This document shows, piece after piece, positions 12,901-25,204 of a DNA stretch of 64,000 bases. Positions within the stretch are counted from its first letter, which is position 1. The number at the start of each line of letters is the position of its first letter. Source of the stretch: Amyloporia xantha (lineage: Eukaryota; Basidiomycota; Agaricomycetes; Polyporales; Adustoporiaceae); NCBI GenBank assembly GCA_036971615.1, contig JAYKKR010000003.1, positions 620,001 through 684,000 on the forward strand. Reading direction: 5' to 3'. Under the pieces are notes generated by a model. It was not told the DNA's origin, searched no databases, and saw only the letters and a program-made list of their open reading frames with translations. Both the position numbers and the translations under genes were made by a program.

Positions 12901-14786
12901 AAACAGTGACCAGTAATCCAGCCGAAACGGCTGTGACTCATATATCTGATATTCACGCTCGAAGGTCTCAACTAGGTATTTATTACGAAAGATGTCCGCA
13001 AGTAACTATCTCACCAGTGTTTTATTATAGACGAACCTGTTGTCAAGTGCCTTTTCACTCTGAAGTCGCTTTTTCAAATGGCTGGCAAGATAATCCAATA
13101 TCTACATAACTCGTTCCATAAATTTTCAACGCTCGAGAATTCACCGGTTTTGCGCGAAAACGGACATTCCGGACATATTCGTGATAGTTGAAATTATTGC
13201 GACCACTGCGATCACTTCTGCTCAGTCTTCAATGCCTGGACTTTTTGATCTCTTTTCCCTCATCTGACGGCGTGAGTTCACTCATCCCGAACTTCAGTTC
13301 TTTCCAGATCATTCGCTCGCGGGTCCTTGAGTGGTTCACCTGGTCCCGCAAGGCTGCTCGCGACATGGCTCACGGCACAAGAGCTTCTACGATGTACGTT
13401 AACCTTCGTGATGATCATCCTCAGACTGAGACCGTTTACAATGTTCGATGACAAACTTAGGACTGCTATTGAGTGTATCGCATGTGCAGGTCAGAGATTT
13501 TGCAAATAGAACCCAGTCGGTTCCCTTTTGTCGACGAGATTCGTTCATGATCTGGACCGCAACTCTAATCAGAAGACCTTCGTTGTGCTGAATCCATTCC
13601 CATCGCTTGACAGAGGCACCGATTCTAGTTGCCCATTGCCAAAGGAAGAACGACGGTGATCGGCATTTTACAATAGCTACCAGCCATTTTAGCCAAACCT
13701 GTCAGGACGGCTTTCACAGAGTTGTCAATGGTCAAAACTCGTCAGGGGTATACCGTAGAGATCGGTGAATATTCGCGGCCTTTGAGGCGCCGTGGTACAT
13801 CATCCGTCATGCGGCGGCGGCCTCACTACGTCAGGAGACGCTCGCGGTGCGGAAGCTGAATTGTGTGAGACATTTGCACAGATGGCAACTCCTGCACATC
13901 GTATTCGATGATATGACTCCATCCTGACTGGGATGCCGTACTACGAAGCAGTGAGGATTCCCGTTTGATGCACTCAGGGTTTTGATGCTGATACAACTGG
14001 AGAAGAAGTTCGGGTAGCGACCGCGTGTATTTCATCACTTTGCCAGCTCTTCGATGTCTGCGAGCCTGTCAGGAGGTGGCGCATGTGCGCGTGCTACGAG
14101 ACACCGTCGGCAATGTCTGCGTACAATGGGTGGCTGTAGGCAACTCCGCGACTGCGCCGGGGTCTAAGGTCCAAACATCTGCCAATGTCCGCTCTGCCAA
14201 TCAGCGTTCAATACCGCACTGCAGTGAAGTGCTTTCCTTCTCCCGTCTAGAAGAAGGTTGTGCCATAACATAGGTCTTTGATACGGTTACACGCATATCT
14301 TCTGGGCGCGTCTACCGGCATTGTCAGGCTGGGCCCCGCTTTCGCGCGGGAAGCATTGTGTATGGAACGTGCAGCGCCTTGTGTGTCTCTGAGCTTATAT
14401 CCTCCCAAGGATCACCTGATCGGGACCAGTCCGGCAGGCTTTATCGCCGTCGGGGCGCCCATCTCCTCTACTAGTGTTGGAATATGGAGTCGGGACGCTT
14501 TCTACAGAGCTCCGCAGAATGAAGGTACAGCGCTGCCTGCATGATGTTGGCATTGACCTGTGGTCATGTTCCGATGTTCCGGCTATTTTCAGCATTGCAT
14601 GAGCGAATCTTATCCGCTATTTCGGATCTCCGATTCCACGAACGGAAGCGAAGATACTCTGCCATGAGAACTGATGGATCCCCAAACTGACGGCTTGATA
14701 CAGGAACTGGGCCATATAACCCGTGGTCGATCGCCAAATAGGGACCTCACCCGTTCAGTCCCTCCGCTTAACTTCACTATCCAACT
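9902..14786. other. 4.9-kb stretch without a recognised gene
   Basis: The first 100 bases hold the alcohol oxidase promoter. Between 10118 and 10720 there is a 200-codon open frame on the plus strand, but it has no known motif, no hydrophobic pattern and no exon-like neighbours. Near 10160-10210 the phrase GGACCCCTG occurs twice about 30 bases apart. From 11 to 14.7 kb the frames are short and scattered on both strands. A fast-evolving or degraded gene could be missed here. Confidence 0.45.
9978..9987 (-). promoter_or_regulatory. TATA box of the alcohol oxidase-like gene
   Basis: On the minus strand this reads GTATATAAGG, about 77 bases upstream of the ATG at 9901. Position and sequence fit a fungal TATA element and support the chosen start. 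Confidence 0.6.
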
Positions 14787-16811
14787 ATGAGCGTATCAAC
14801 CGCGGAGGGAGTCTACCTCGCTCAGTACATGTGAGTGGTCGTCAACGCTCACAAGTTTTAGGTATGCTGATCATCGTTCATACAGTGCTGGTCCATGTCT
14901 TGCTGGCGTGTTCATGAATGTGATGTACGTAGCGACTGCTAGAAAAAGAATATTCCAAATTCATGACGTGCATTTGGTATTAGGTTGTACGGTGTCATGC
15001 TCACACAAACATTCTTTTATTTTTCGACATACAAACGGTTGGTCGGCTGCCTCTCTCTTAGTATGTCTTGCTCAGCGTGTCATCCAGTGATCAAACTTGG
15101 ATCAAGTACTATGTGAGTATTATTCATTGCGTCGCACATGGGACAAGGGATGACATGTCTGCAGGTTGGAATCTTATTCTTCGCCGACACACTCAATTCG
15201 ATGTTCAATATGTGGTGGATGTACAATGCACTAATCAATCATTTCGGTGCGTACCCGAAGATACAGTGTATAACGCGTACAGTGCACATGATATTGACCG
15301 ATGTGTCGGATCGCTAATGCAGGAGATACTGCTGCTATTTCAGTCGCTAATTGGCGTGAGTCGTACTGCTTATCGTTTTCCTCTTCGCTGCTGACTCTCG
15401 TTTACTGAAAGTCTTCGAGACACGTAAGAAATCCTCAGAATCTATCACGCAGCCTGTGCTGATGATACGGACGAACACATGCAGAGATAGCACTGACGGT
15501 ATGAGACGTCTTCTCCGATCCTGACGAAACAGTGGCTGATGCACACAATCCTCTCGCCTAGGGTATCATCTCCGGCCAAGTTCAGCTATTCTACGCATGG
15601 CGCTTGCACAAGCTGAGTGCAAACAGATGGATAGTTGGTGTCATCACGGCACTTGGTATCATTACCTGCTGTACGTCTCGCACTACTCATCACGTTCTGT
15701 GATCCTATTGTCCTCTCGCGATCTTCCGAACTTCTAACTCACGCTCGACGATTTCTGCTTCGACAGTGGGTGCTATTGGAACGGCTATCAACATGGCCAT
15801 CAAGCCGCTTTTTGTCAACTTCGTGCACTACAAGGTGTGTTCTGCTCTGGATGATTACTAGCATCCGAATTCATCATCCCCGCAGGAAATCGCTTTGACA
15901 TGGCTGGTCTCATCTGCTGTCAATGACGTCTCCATCGCCACTGCGATTACATGGCAACTGGTGTGTCTCCATCCATCTCATCGATGTGCATTCGCCTGAC
16001 AAGCATATCCAGAAAAACAGCCGCACTGGCCATGCTCACACGGACAACGTGATTTCGAGGATTGTGCATAGTGAGTCTTTCTCCTGCATCAAGGGAACGA
16101 CTTCTGACCGGTGTTTAAAGTCACTATGTCGAACGGAGTGATGACGGCGACATTTGCCCTGGCGGATATTATTTCATACCTTGCTTCGGTTAGTCTCTCA
16201 CGCCGGAATATTTCGCCGCACTATACTCATGAATGTATGCACTGTAGACGGGAGGATACCATATGGGTATGGGACATCCCCCTCGTAATACCAAAGTCCA
16301 CTAATGTCATCTTTTCGACCAGCCTTCAACTTTGTACTCACTAAGCTGTAAGCCGGTCGACACCGTCGAATTTACATTGCGCTTATGCATGTCCCTTAGC
16401 TATGGCAACTCCGTCCTGACCACCCTCAACTCCCGTGCAATTCTCACCACCAAAAACGACGGCATGTTTGCTGCCACGGCGTCGTCTAACCGTGTAAGCA
16501 TTATTTCGCAGGGCACGGGCATCCGCTGACGATGAACACGTTTCAGAGCGTGGACTACATGTCGAAGAACAACGTGTCTGTCTCGAGGGCTTCACGACCC
16601 GCACAGGTGCGCTGCGCTCTATTCCCGTTCCCCTCCGCCCGGCCTGACTCAATCACATCTCTTACTGGAGCAGGTGGTCGTGAACGTCGAGACGCACGAG
16701 ATGATCGACACGCCGAGCCAGATCAAGAGCCAGGCCGACTGGCAGGACGACACCTCGCTCGGCGATGGCGCCGACGTCAAGGGCCACGGCGTGGTCGACT
16801 TTGTGCCATGA
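14787..16811 (+). CDS. DUF6534 multi-pass membrane protein, paralogue 1
   Basis: A member of the basidiomycete DUF6534 family, seven-helix membrane proteins of unknown function. The start is the short exon MSVSTAEGVYLAQY. After two introns it reads IAGPCLAGVFMNVMLYGVML, TQTFFYFSTYKR, DQTWIKYYVGILFFADTLNS and MFNMWWMYNALINHFGD. Then come GIISGQVQLFYAWRLHKLSA, VGAIGTAINMAIKPLFVNF and EIALTWLVSSAVNDVSIATA. The C-terminal half of the family is clear: GHAHTDNVISRIVH, MSNGVMTATFALADIISYLA, GGYHMAFNFVLTKLYGNSVL and TTLNSRA. The tail is hydrophilic and presumably cytoplasmic (VVVNVETHEMIDTPSQIK, ending VVDFVP). There are about ten small introns; one or two tiny exons between 15.36 and 15.56 kb are not resolved. 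Divergent from the three other DUF6534 copies in the window, which resemble each other more. Confidence 0.85.
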
Positions 16812-18486
16812 GCGACGAGTGCGTGCCACGATGCCTGCCTGCAGTCGTGTTTATTGCTATTGCTGTGTATCTACGTGTACATCTCACGCGGTGTACGGTG
16901 CTCGCCCGGGTCCAATGTATGTGTCCGTAATGTACGTTAGATGTGTGTGGAGGAGGTCGGTTCTAAGCTGCGTGTCATGTACTGCCTGCATTTTGCTCCC
17001 GTCATTCTCGCCGGGCTTTAGAAATACAAGATATTTTCGTAATTGGTTACACAGTGCTCTATTTCATACTTGGTGTGAAGGAGTGGAATTTCATGTGGTT
17101 TTTAAGTCAAGCATGCCTCACAGTGCTTGCCCGAGTCGGTGCTTTGCCATCTGACACTTTGTGGGAGGGCTCGTGCGCGATCTCCGGGTGATCGGTACAC
17201 AGCATTGTCCCCGCCGACAGGAAAGTACGGAATCAGCCCAGAACTACCTGACAATGTTGTATCCCGACAAGCCATACTGAAGGAGGGCCTTCCTGCCGTA
17301 CTCACTGACCCTCCGATAACGGGGGTCCCCGTGGCAAGGTAGTGCCCGTCGTGAAATGATGCCGCACCAGACCAGAACACCTGTCGGCGAACGCGAGCTT
17401 CTTGCGTCGTCTTGACCACTCACCAGCACATCCAATGAGCACCAAATTCAACTGCATGTTGTTCAGGCGGCAGCGGGAATCACATCTGTCGTGATCCATC
17501 AGATGCTAGATCGTCGTGTTACGCACCATGATACCATGCAGGGATAGGTGGGAATTAGGCAGACGGAAGTTGGATATGTGGACCGCAGCAGGCCGCGCGT
17601 ACGTGTGAGAAGGGAGAGGGAGAAGGAAGGGGAGACAAAGGGGTGGACCACCCGAGCGGTAAGGACCACCCGAGTCTCGACCAGTGAAGATGTATTTGAG
17701 ACAGGCGTGCGAGCTAATGCGGTGATCAACGCGAACCAAGTGCTGTGAGGAAGCACTGAGCACGGTAACGCACATCCCACATGGAGATGGGTGCTCGAGG
17801 CATACCGTTTTATGTGGCACAGAGCTTACCGCTCGAGGGTCGAGAGCATCTATCCTAATGATATAACGTTGGAAGGGCCCATGGGGTGAAGAGCCGCTCA
17901 GAGACTTATCGTCGAGTCTCATGCAGGGATGAGAGCGAGAACGGGAGCATAAGCGCTAGCGATCGAGGCTTTACGGGCGTTCACCGGGGTCCTGCACGAG
18001 GCGAATACTTGCATGGTCGTCCCCCATCGTCGACCTTTTTGCGCGGTGCGACACTGATCCTATACACCCTCGTCGGCTCCTCCAAATTCGGACGTCCTCG
18101 AGGATCCATATAGCGGTGCCAACACCCTGTTCTGCCCGGTATCTGGTGATAGGTTCTGAACGCGCCATCGGAAGCACAATTCACGCAGAACACATTGGGG
18201 ATGCGTGAGCATGCTGTTGGCACCCTCCTCTCCCTCCCACCGCCTCGCAGCGACCCTGCGAGTCGCCACTGCCCACCCATCCACCGACTGCGCTCGGCAC
18301 GCGCTCGATCACGCCGGACATGTTCAAATCTTGACGATGTAAATACGGCGGTGTCTACCTAGGGACAGTACGGTAACATTTTTACTGGATGCCCAGCCGT
18401 TATATCATCGAAAAGGTTACCTGAGACACATTTAGTTGGTCAGCATTCTCATCGGTGGAGCCTTTCGTTGAACGCTCACCTCCATA
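16812..18486. other. gene-free stretch between two membrane-protein genes
   Basis: On the minus strand near 17.45 kb the frame MQLNLVLIGCAG is followed by a possible donor and by exon-like pieces down to 17.1 kb. I recognise no family and do not call a gene. A purine-rich run lies at about 17,605-17,645. Otherwise nothing is seen. Confidence 0.4.
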
Positions 18487-20238
18487 TTATGCTTCTATGA
18501 ATCGTAAAACCTCTATAATTTCTCCCGGATCACCGTGCACGTACTCTCGATTGTCCGGATCCATGTCTGACTCTTCTATTTCAACGCCATCTATCATTGA
18601 GACTGTGTTTGCTGTGAGAGTCCCATCCTCTGCCTGCCTAAACTGTAGTGACGTCCCATCATCATGTGTAGCTAGAGAAGCAAGCCTGAAGTCCGAAAGA
18701 CTTGTGGCACTATCTGCCTGGAATTCAAGTTCATGGCGCAAGTCAAGAACCATTCTTGACAGGAGAATGACTGCCACACTAAAAACAAAAAGCAATGGTT
18801 TGTCAGCTCCCTGCCATACCTAACAATAAGCAAGCCAGGAGATATGCACATGTTAGTGACAACACCAAAAGTATTCAGGATCTGACACCAGTTGTATCAG
18901 TGATGATTCTGAAAATAAAGTATTTGAACAAACCTTAGTGTAGGTGAGAACAATTGCGAGGGTATCAAAAAGTAATAATCCTCTGAAAGCATAGATACAT
19001 GTAAGGGTGCCAACTGTCCATTTGAATGAAGCTTTGACATACATGAAAACCATGACACCTAATGCAAAGGTTAACTGATGTTGAATAAAAATATAGTTAT
19101 GGCACGAACCATATCTAATGAGAAGTGTGGTAATAGAGACTTTGACACTGATCCTGTCAGCCATTCTCTTGACAACATAGGTTGTTTGCCAGGTGGCCAC
19201 TAATATCAGGATTTCAACTAGGATTTCACAAGTTCCTGATACAAGAAACACTGTCATAAGTATTATCATAATGTGAGCAATGGGAAATTGTCTGTCTTCA
19301 TGTATATGTCCTTACATCTATAAACAGACTTGTGAGTAAGCCATGACTTTGATCTATAGTAAAAATAAACAAACTTGTTGAACACAATAGGAGAAGCTTT
19401 TGAGTATACTGCACAGGGGGCAGATGTCACAGGTGAATAAGTAAGGTTATAAAGTGAATACTATTCCAAATTCCATTAGTTTCTCAGTCTTTGACTGCAT
19501 ATTTGAGAAGTACTAAAGTAGACTTACCACATTCATTGCAGGGGTTGGGATAGATAGTGCCATAACAATCACACCCAATTTCTTATCACGGTTTTTGATA
19601 ATGTATGCACGAAGGGCAGAGATCACTGGAGCCAATTTAGCTTAATTATCTAGGAGATCAGTCTCAACTCACTACCAATCAGTAGCTGCAGAGCAACTAG
19701 TGAGATGAGCAATATGATACTGAAGATATATCCACTAGATGCAAAATACATTTAGTATTGCGTTGATGTCAGATTATTACATGAGGTGCCTCTTACCTCT
19801 AGAAAGACAGATATTGAGTAAAGACCAATTTAATACAATCATACAAATGTGACTCACTTTGCAGGAAGTATGAAGCCAAGAAGCTAGGGACATCATGATA
19901 AATGACAATGCAAAAAAATGCATGAGCATGTAGAGCACAGTGACAATGCTTAATTTGCAGCTCTGCACCATGAAAGCATGCTTATCAATAGTGAGGATGA
20001 TTTCATATATATAGAGTGCTGGTGCTGATCAGTTAATGACATATCCATCACTTAGTGAGTTCATGGGCAGTTACCAATCACAGCAACAACACAGCAACTT
20101 GAGGCATACCTGTCAAGGAGGAAACATTGCCGTTCTATATCAATACTAATAATCATGGGTATTTCAGTGTTTCCACACTCACTCTTGTCTCAATGTGTCA
20201 GTCTGCTGCTCTAGTATACTAATAGCTCCAGATGACAT
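18487..20238 (-). CDS. DUF6533 multi-pass membrane protein, paralogue 1, in CpG-depleted DNA
   Basis: A fungal DUF6533 family membrane protein; the function of the family is unknown. The first exon is MSSGAISILEQQTDTLRQE, starting at 20238. The next exons give SSCCVVAVI and, across an intron, APALYIYEIILTIDK, the family hallmark (hydrophobic-YE-hydrophobic-T). Then come SCKLSIVTVLYMLMHFFAL, SSGYIFSIILLISLVALQLL, ALRAYIIKNRDKKLGVIV and EILVEILILVATWQTTYVVK with RMADRISVKVSITTLLIRYG. The cytoplasmic tail is acidic (DGVEIEESDMDPDNREYVHG) and ends LRFIEA. Codon use is unlike that of most neighbours: CpG is nearly absent from 18.78 to 20.56 kb, and TG and CA are common. The exon borders around 19.3-19.5 kb are not resolved, so an intact product is likely but not proven. 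Confidence 0.72.
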
Positions 20239-20560
20239 GGTTGTCGAAACAGCTGCTGACCAGGGGGGACTGTGTTGGAGTTTATAAACACAAAATACAG
20301 ATGAATGACCCAATATATATACAAACAGAGCAACCTCCAATATAGCACAATCCATGAAGCAGCAGGTGTCTGACAGGTGGAAACTAACTACTATCCACCT
20401 CACTGCTCACACTGCATGTACTGGATGTCGGTGCAAACCTTGTCCTAATTTGCGTAATAAGGCTCACATGGAAGAGAGGAATGGGGATCCACCTTCTATA
20501 TCATCATTCCAATCACTTCGTCATGAGCACCGAGATACAAGGAAATGGACATGGAAAAAG
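18780..20560. other. CpG-depleted block 1
   Basis: By eye only about a dozen CG dinucleotides occur in 1.8 kb, with many 60-base lines having none. Sequence on both sides has several per line. TG and CA are frequent. The block covers most of the DUF6533 gene and its promoter. Confidence 0.75.
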
Positions 20561-21807
20561 GTTTCTGCATGAGAAAATCACATGGATCTGGACACGTGTG
20601 CTGTGCCTGCTGCAGCAGACCAGAGACCAAGGCTAGTCGAACGGAGATGTCAATGGACACCATCCCCGCACGTTGTTCCCGTTGTAGACCCGGTAGCGGC
20701 GGTGTCTACTATCGGTCTCATCTCAACTCCTGAACTGCGTATTTGACATTACGGTGGCCGTATAGTCATGCTCCCAGGGCGGGGATCCACTAGGCGCTGT
20801 ATATGGAAGACTGAAAATATCCGGCCGCCAGGCCGCCGCAAGAAATGTACCACCACAAGGTACGGTAGTACACGCGTACAAGCTTTCAAGACATTTCAGG
20901 GGCGCGACATGCTTGATGACTTCTAGGTTAGGCCCCATGCCAAATGATGTCCGTGACGAGAGACGAGGATTGGTACGGTACATAGACCCTGGACAGAGTG
21001 TAAATGTTTCAGCTGTCGATCGAGATAGGTATGCACACATGCATACTTATCCGGAACTGGTTTTGCCGCTCGAGTATCTCCGACGACGACTGTATTTGCC
21101 ATTGAAGAGAATGCACAAATACTTATACGTACGTCCACGTATAATTTGTGTGCACCGACGTTGATTGAGGTGAGGCAGTGAGCAGCGGAAGGCAAGAGGT
21201 GACGCAGATCGAATGAACGTCCGCAGCAAATACGATGAGTCGCGCCCCTTTAGGAATCGCTTACGGGCACGAAGGAGAACATATTCAACAGAAAGAGCAG
21301 GTTAGAACGCTGAGATTCACGACGGCAGAGGCGTTGGCGCTGAAGGGCGCAGAGGAAGTGCAGAGGTTCAAACACGGAAGGGGACACGAGAGCGGGTAGG
21401 GGTCGGATCTCCGCGCACAGTGAATGGCGGGGATGGGAGTGACAGCGGGAGCATCTTACTATGATCGGAGACGCATACATCCGTGGTCATCTCGAGCAGT
21501 GCACAGCTGAGCGGCCATCTGGGTTTGCATCGGCCCGAATATCGACGGAGCAGGTCAGAAAGAGGAAAGCCTCAGGGCTGCCGAGGATGCAATGGGATAA
21601 ATGGATAAATGGACGATTGTGGCGGAGGCCTTTGGAGCTGGCCGTACCAACGACCTACGCAAGGAGGTGGTGAGTGGTGCCAATGCGAGTGCCGTGGTAG
21701 AGACTCCTAGAGAGACAGGCTGAGAGGCGGAATGTACAATGTACCCCGAGTAGAGTACTCTCATAGAGCCGTGTCCCGCTGGGCCATGGCCTAGTTTAGA
21801 GGGGCGA
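20239..21807. other. intergenic stretch, no gene recognised
   Basis: The first 330 bases belong to the CpG-poor promoter region of the DUF6533 gene. The rest, to the transposon at 21.8 kb, has normal CpG content and only short open frames without family features. Confidence 0.45.
20313..20322 (-). promoter_or_regulatory. TATA box of DUF6533 paralogue 1
   Basis: GTATATATAT on the minus strand, about 75 bases upstream of the ATG at 20238. The same spacing is seen upstream of the second DUF6533 gene. Confidence 0.5.
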
Positions 21808-22554
21808 CAGGACCCCCGCAAATCCCCTAAGAGGTCCGATCCCGCTGGTACCCAAATTTGGGGGTCGCTATAGGGCCAAATTTGGGGATTTGGCACCGAA
21901 GGTCCCGTGAAAGAGGCTAAATTTGGGGGTATATGGGATCAAACCTACAAAAAAGCGCCCAGAGACTCAGAGAGTCCACCAACTCGCGTAGGATTTTCGC
22001 CGTGTACTGCGAGCCTCACGTACATTAAATAAAAGCCTAGGAACTATAGGAAGCACTTTATAGATATCCGTTACATTTACGCCTCCTTGAGTTTCTTCGA
22101 CACCGCTCCCATCTCCCAGGCTAACGCACCATTTTGAGTATCCAACTCGCCCCTGTTCTCGTCCGAAGGTGCGGCGCGTTTTCGAGAAGCAGCTGTTGCC
22201 ATTTAAAATCAAGCAAAAGCGGCTGAAAATATATATTGTCGCGAACGGATTCGTAGAATAGATAACCGAAAGAAGAACATTTGGTTAATTTTGGTAGCAG
22301 CATGGATGGATGGCCAGACTCCGCACCAGTCATGTTCGAGGCACCAACCCGCCGAATGACGCGACTTTTGGGGGTCCCTGGACCGAACCTCCCTCCAGAT
22401 GCCAGGTTTTTGGGGGTCTTAGGCACGCAACATTTCCAGTTTTTGAGGCCCAATTTTGGGGATTTGAGCAAATTTGGATCAAACATTTCGCCCCTGGGGG
22501 GGCCTTTTTTGGGGGTCCGGGATCGGACCTCTTAGGGGATTTGCGGGGGTCCTG
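21808..22554 (+). mobile_element. MITE-like element, copy 2, same termini as the 1.2-kb element
   Basis: The left end CAGGACCCCCGCAAATCCCC is matched in reverse complement at the right end over about 36 bases. The hexamer GGGCGA flanks both sides (21802-21807 and 22555-22560) and is read as the target duplication. Subterminal C- and G-rich blocks match those of the first copy, but the central 350 bases do not align with it. No transposase frame was found. Confidence 0.8.
22077..22202 (-). other. short frame in the core of MITE copy 2
   Basis: A 41-codon frame beginning MATAASRKRAAPSDENRGEL and ending VSKKLKEA. It is rich in charged residues and looks like a gene start rather than random sequence. 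It may be a captured host exon; it could also be chance. No function is assigned. Confidence 0.3.
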
Positions 22555-23171
22555 GGGCGACCCACACGCATGCGTGTCGTCGTGAAAGCCAACGGTCAGG
22601 TGTTCGACCGACGGGCAGCATCGATCGATCACCGCCATGCGTCGTCTCATCCTACCTCCAGCGTTGTTTCCCCAAGTGTTTCCCTGTTTCTCTGCCTCTA
22701 CAGCCCGCCGACATCTGTCCTAAACATGGCGACTGCCCGCGGTCACCATGCATGTGCTAACTGATTCAACTCTCCCCCTATCCAGCTATTCCCTCCAGCG
22801 CCCGTACAAGCTCTGGTCGTGGAGCCCGAGCCAGTAGATATCCTGCCAACTCGAAGTCATTTTATTTTCGTGGTCCTCAAATAAGGCGAGATGCGTCCGG
22901 TTCACATCATCTGTAAGGATGGTGGATGGTGGGCTCAGTTATGTAGGTAATGCAGCTTTAAATGGTACTCTTTGTAGTTCGGAATCGAGTATTACTCCAT
23001 ATGAGCGAATAAATTATACTGAAGAACATGGCGAGGCGCTCCAGTACAACAGAGTTTGCGTACATCGTACTGTAAGCTGACAAGCGAAGACTCCGACGCA
23101 ACAGGATATACGGCACCATTACACACAACAACCTAGTCTAACGTAGCATCCAAACTCTACAACAGGGGTGG
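22555..23171. other. intergenic spacer downstream of a DUF6534 gene
   Basis: About 600 bases between the transposon and the stop codon of the minus-strand DUF6534 gene. It probably includes that gene's 3' untranslated region. No other feature is seen. Confidence 0.5.
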
Positions 23172-25204
23172 TCATACAAACTTTTGGGAATCCTTCGACG
23201 ACAGCGTGTCATCTTCAGGCATATCCATCGGCGACGACAGCACCATGGAGTCGCGCAGCGGGGTCTCGCCCATGTCATGATCCGTCGCTTTCGTGACTTG
23301 CTGGAATATCTCAATATGACGCTGTAATAAAACGAACTACGTTAGTGCCCAGGACCGCGCTGGTGGAAGAATGACTCACCGGAGAGGGCAGGGGCCCGTC
23401 CATCGCTCGTAAACGGATATTTGTAGATGCATTGCTGACGTATTCCCGAGTACCTCGACTGTTGTTCGCCACCAGGTATTGCCGTGCATTAAGGCTTCAC
23501 GAATGAGGAATTGGTCAGAACGTTGATTGAGCGGAGAGAAGCTACGAAAACATACGTTGCAAGAAAAGAATTTGCGTATACTGCAATTTCGTCAGCGCCT
23601 CCCACGTGTACTATTCATAGTATGTACGTACGCTTGCTCTGAATCTCGACCAGACCCAGAAAAACATAATTATCTGCGAGTGCCGCGAACTAAAGTGAGC
23701 GTAGAGGGTTAGATCCAGATGGATTCACATTGTTCTTCATAACTGACCGTCGCAAGAACTGCAATCGAGCAGACCCTAGTAGATGATCAGTACATTGAAA
23801 CAGAAGAATTCTCGACAGGCTCACATGGTCAAGCCACCACTGTTGATAACATATGTTTGTAGAGTGCGCACGAGGTTGTCTGTGCTGGAAGAAACAAAGT
23901 CGGGGGTTGATTGAGAACGTTGAAACTACTGAGAGACTCGCTGCTACTGACGTTTTGAAACCAGAACGACTCTTATGGAGATAATAAACGAGTGTGAAGG
24001 CGATCATGAGATCGACTACGACTGCAAGACCCAGACCGCAAGACAGTGTGACCTGTGGGTGACGTCGATAATATCCAAATCAAGGCCCGAGTCTTCCGAA
24101 ATGGAGGGACGTACCACCGCGGGTGTTTCTGCACGGAACTTGAGGAAGTTACCGTATAGCCACCTGCAATTACAACGCATGATGAAGAAACAAGATGGAA
24201 ACTCAACAAAAAATGACATACGCGAGTGCCGATGTAGCTTTACACAACAGTCAGCGATAGTGGTACAATTGATTAACTGAAACTACGAACCGACTCCCAG
24301 ACCTGAGCGTCAACGCAGACCGCGTCAGCTTTCTGACAGGTGTGCCATAGTAGACACACACACACCTACACGCAAGAACAGAAGAAAAGACTACACGGGC
24401 AATGAGCGGCAGTATCGCGAACATGATGGACCACTTACTGGAACAAGTGTGACAGCGAGTTTTCGATCACTCACTGTGGAGATATTTCAGGACCTGATCC
24501 AAATCTGACTCAACAATAAATCCTGTAACGCACAGATCCAGATGCGGTGTATAAAGAAACTGTAAACCCATACATCGTTAGTGGCATGGGTATACTAGTA
24601 GTGGTGATTATGCCGTACGTTTGCACCAACCCCGGAAGCAAGACCTATGAGACATCAGTGTAAGCATAGAACGTGAATATGTACCGATTAAGACGTACTC
24701 CTAGAAGCACTGTGATCTGAACGTTTCGTTAAAGCCATATAATGAACATGGATGATATGAGATGCTTACCGGAACGCTCCTAAATCGTTCGTGGTGGTCA
24801 AATTCGCCCTAAGCGATCGCCGTGATTATTCTCTCACCAGATTATGTGCAAGACACCTGGAAAGTAGCCAAAATTGATCACGGCATAGTTATATACCGCG
24901 TGGATACAGAAGCCGGTGTGACATGTTTCCAAAAGCCTGCAAGGTGTTGAGCGTATGCCCGTGCACAGCACGCTGCAATTGATTCGTTGGCTCACCAGAC
25001 CGCTAGGACAGCAAAACGCATGACCCGGGTGTCTTGCGGGTAATTTAGCCAGTATATGTATGACTGCGTGGTGGTGATACCGTACAGTCTGCGCACATCG
25101 CGTCAGTCTCTGATGTCAAATGGTGAAATCTCTGTAACTCACATTGCCGCCATGAATACTGTCACTAAAAACGAGCCCAATGTACTGTCGATGGGAGAAG
25201 TCAT
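23172..25204 (-). CDS. DUF6534 multi-pass membrane protein, paralogue 2
   Basis: The start MTSPIDSTLGSFLVTVFMAA is followed, after an intron, by LYGITTTQSYIYWLNYPQDT and RVMRFAVLAVW. Further exons read FLETCHTGFCIHAVYNYAVI with NFGYFPGVLHIIW, then VVVDLMIAFTLVYYLHKSRS with GFKTDNLVRTLQTYVINSGG and FAALADNYVFLGLVEIQSK. The C-terminal region carries LNARQYLVANNSRG and the tail RHIEIFQQVTKATDHDMGET, ending SSKDSQKFV. These are the characteristic blocks of DUF6534 membrane proteins. Function is unknown. It is closest to the copy at 34.7-36.7 kb; the tails align nearly residue by residue. At least ten short introns. Confidence 0.86.

Noticed and set aside
17102..17499. Minus-strand frames including MQLNLVLIGCAG
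   Set aside because: A short secreted-like start with possible splice sites, but no convincing continuation or family.
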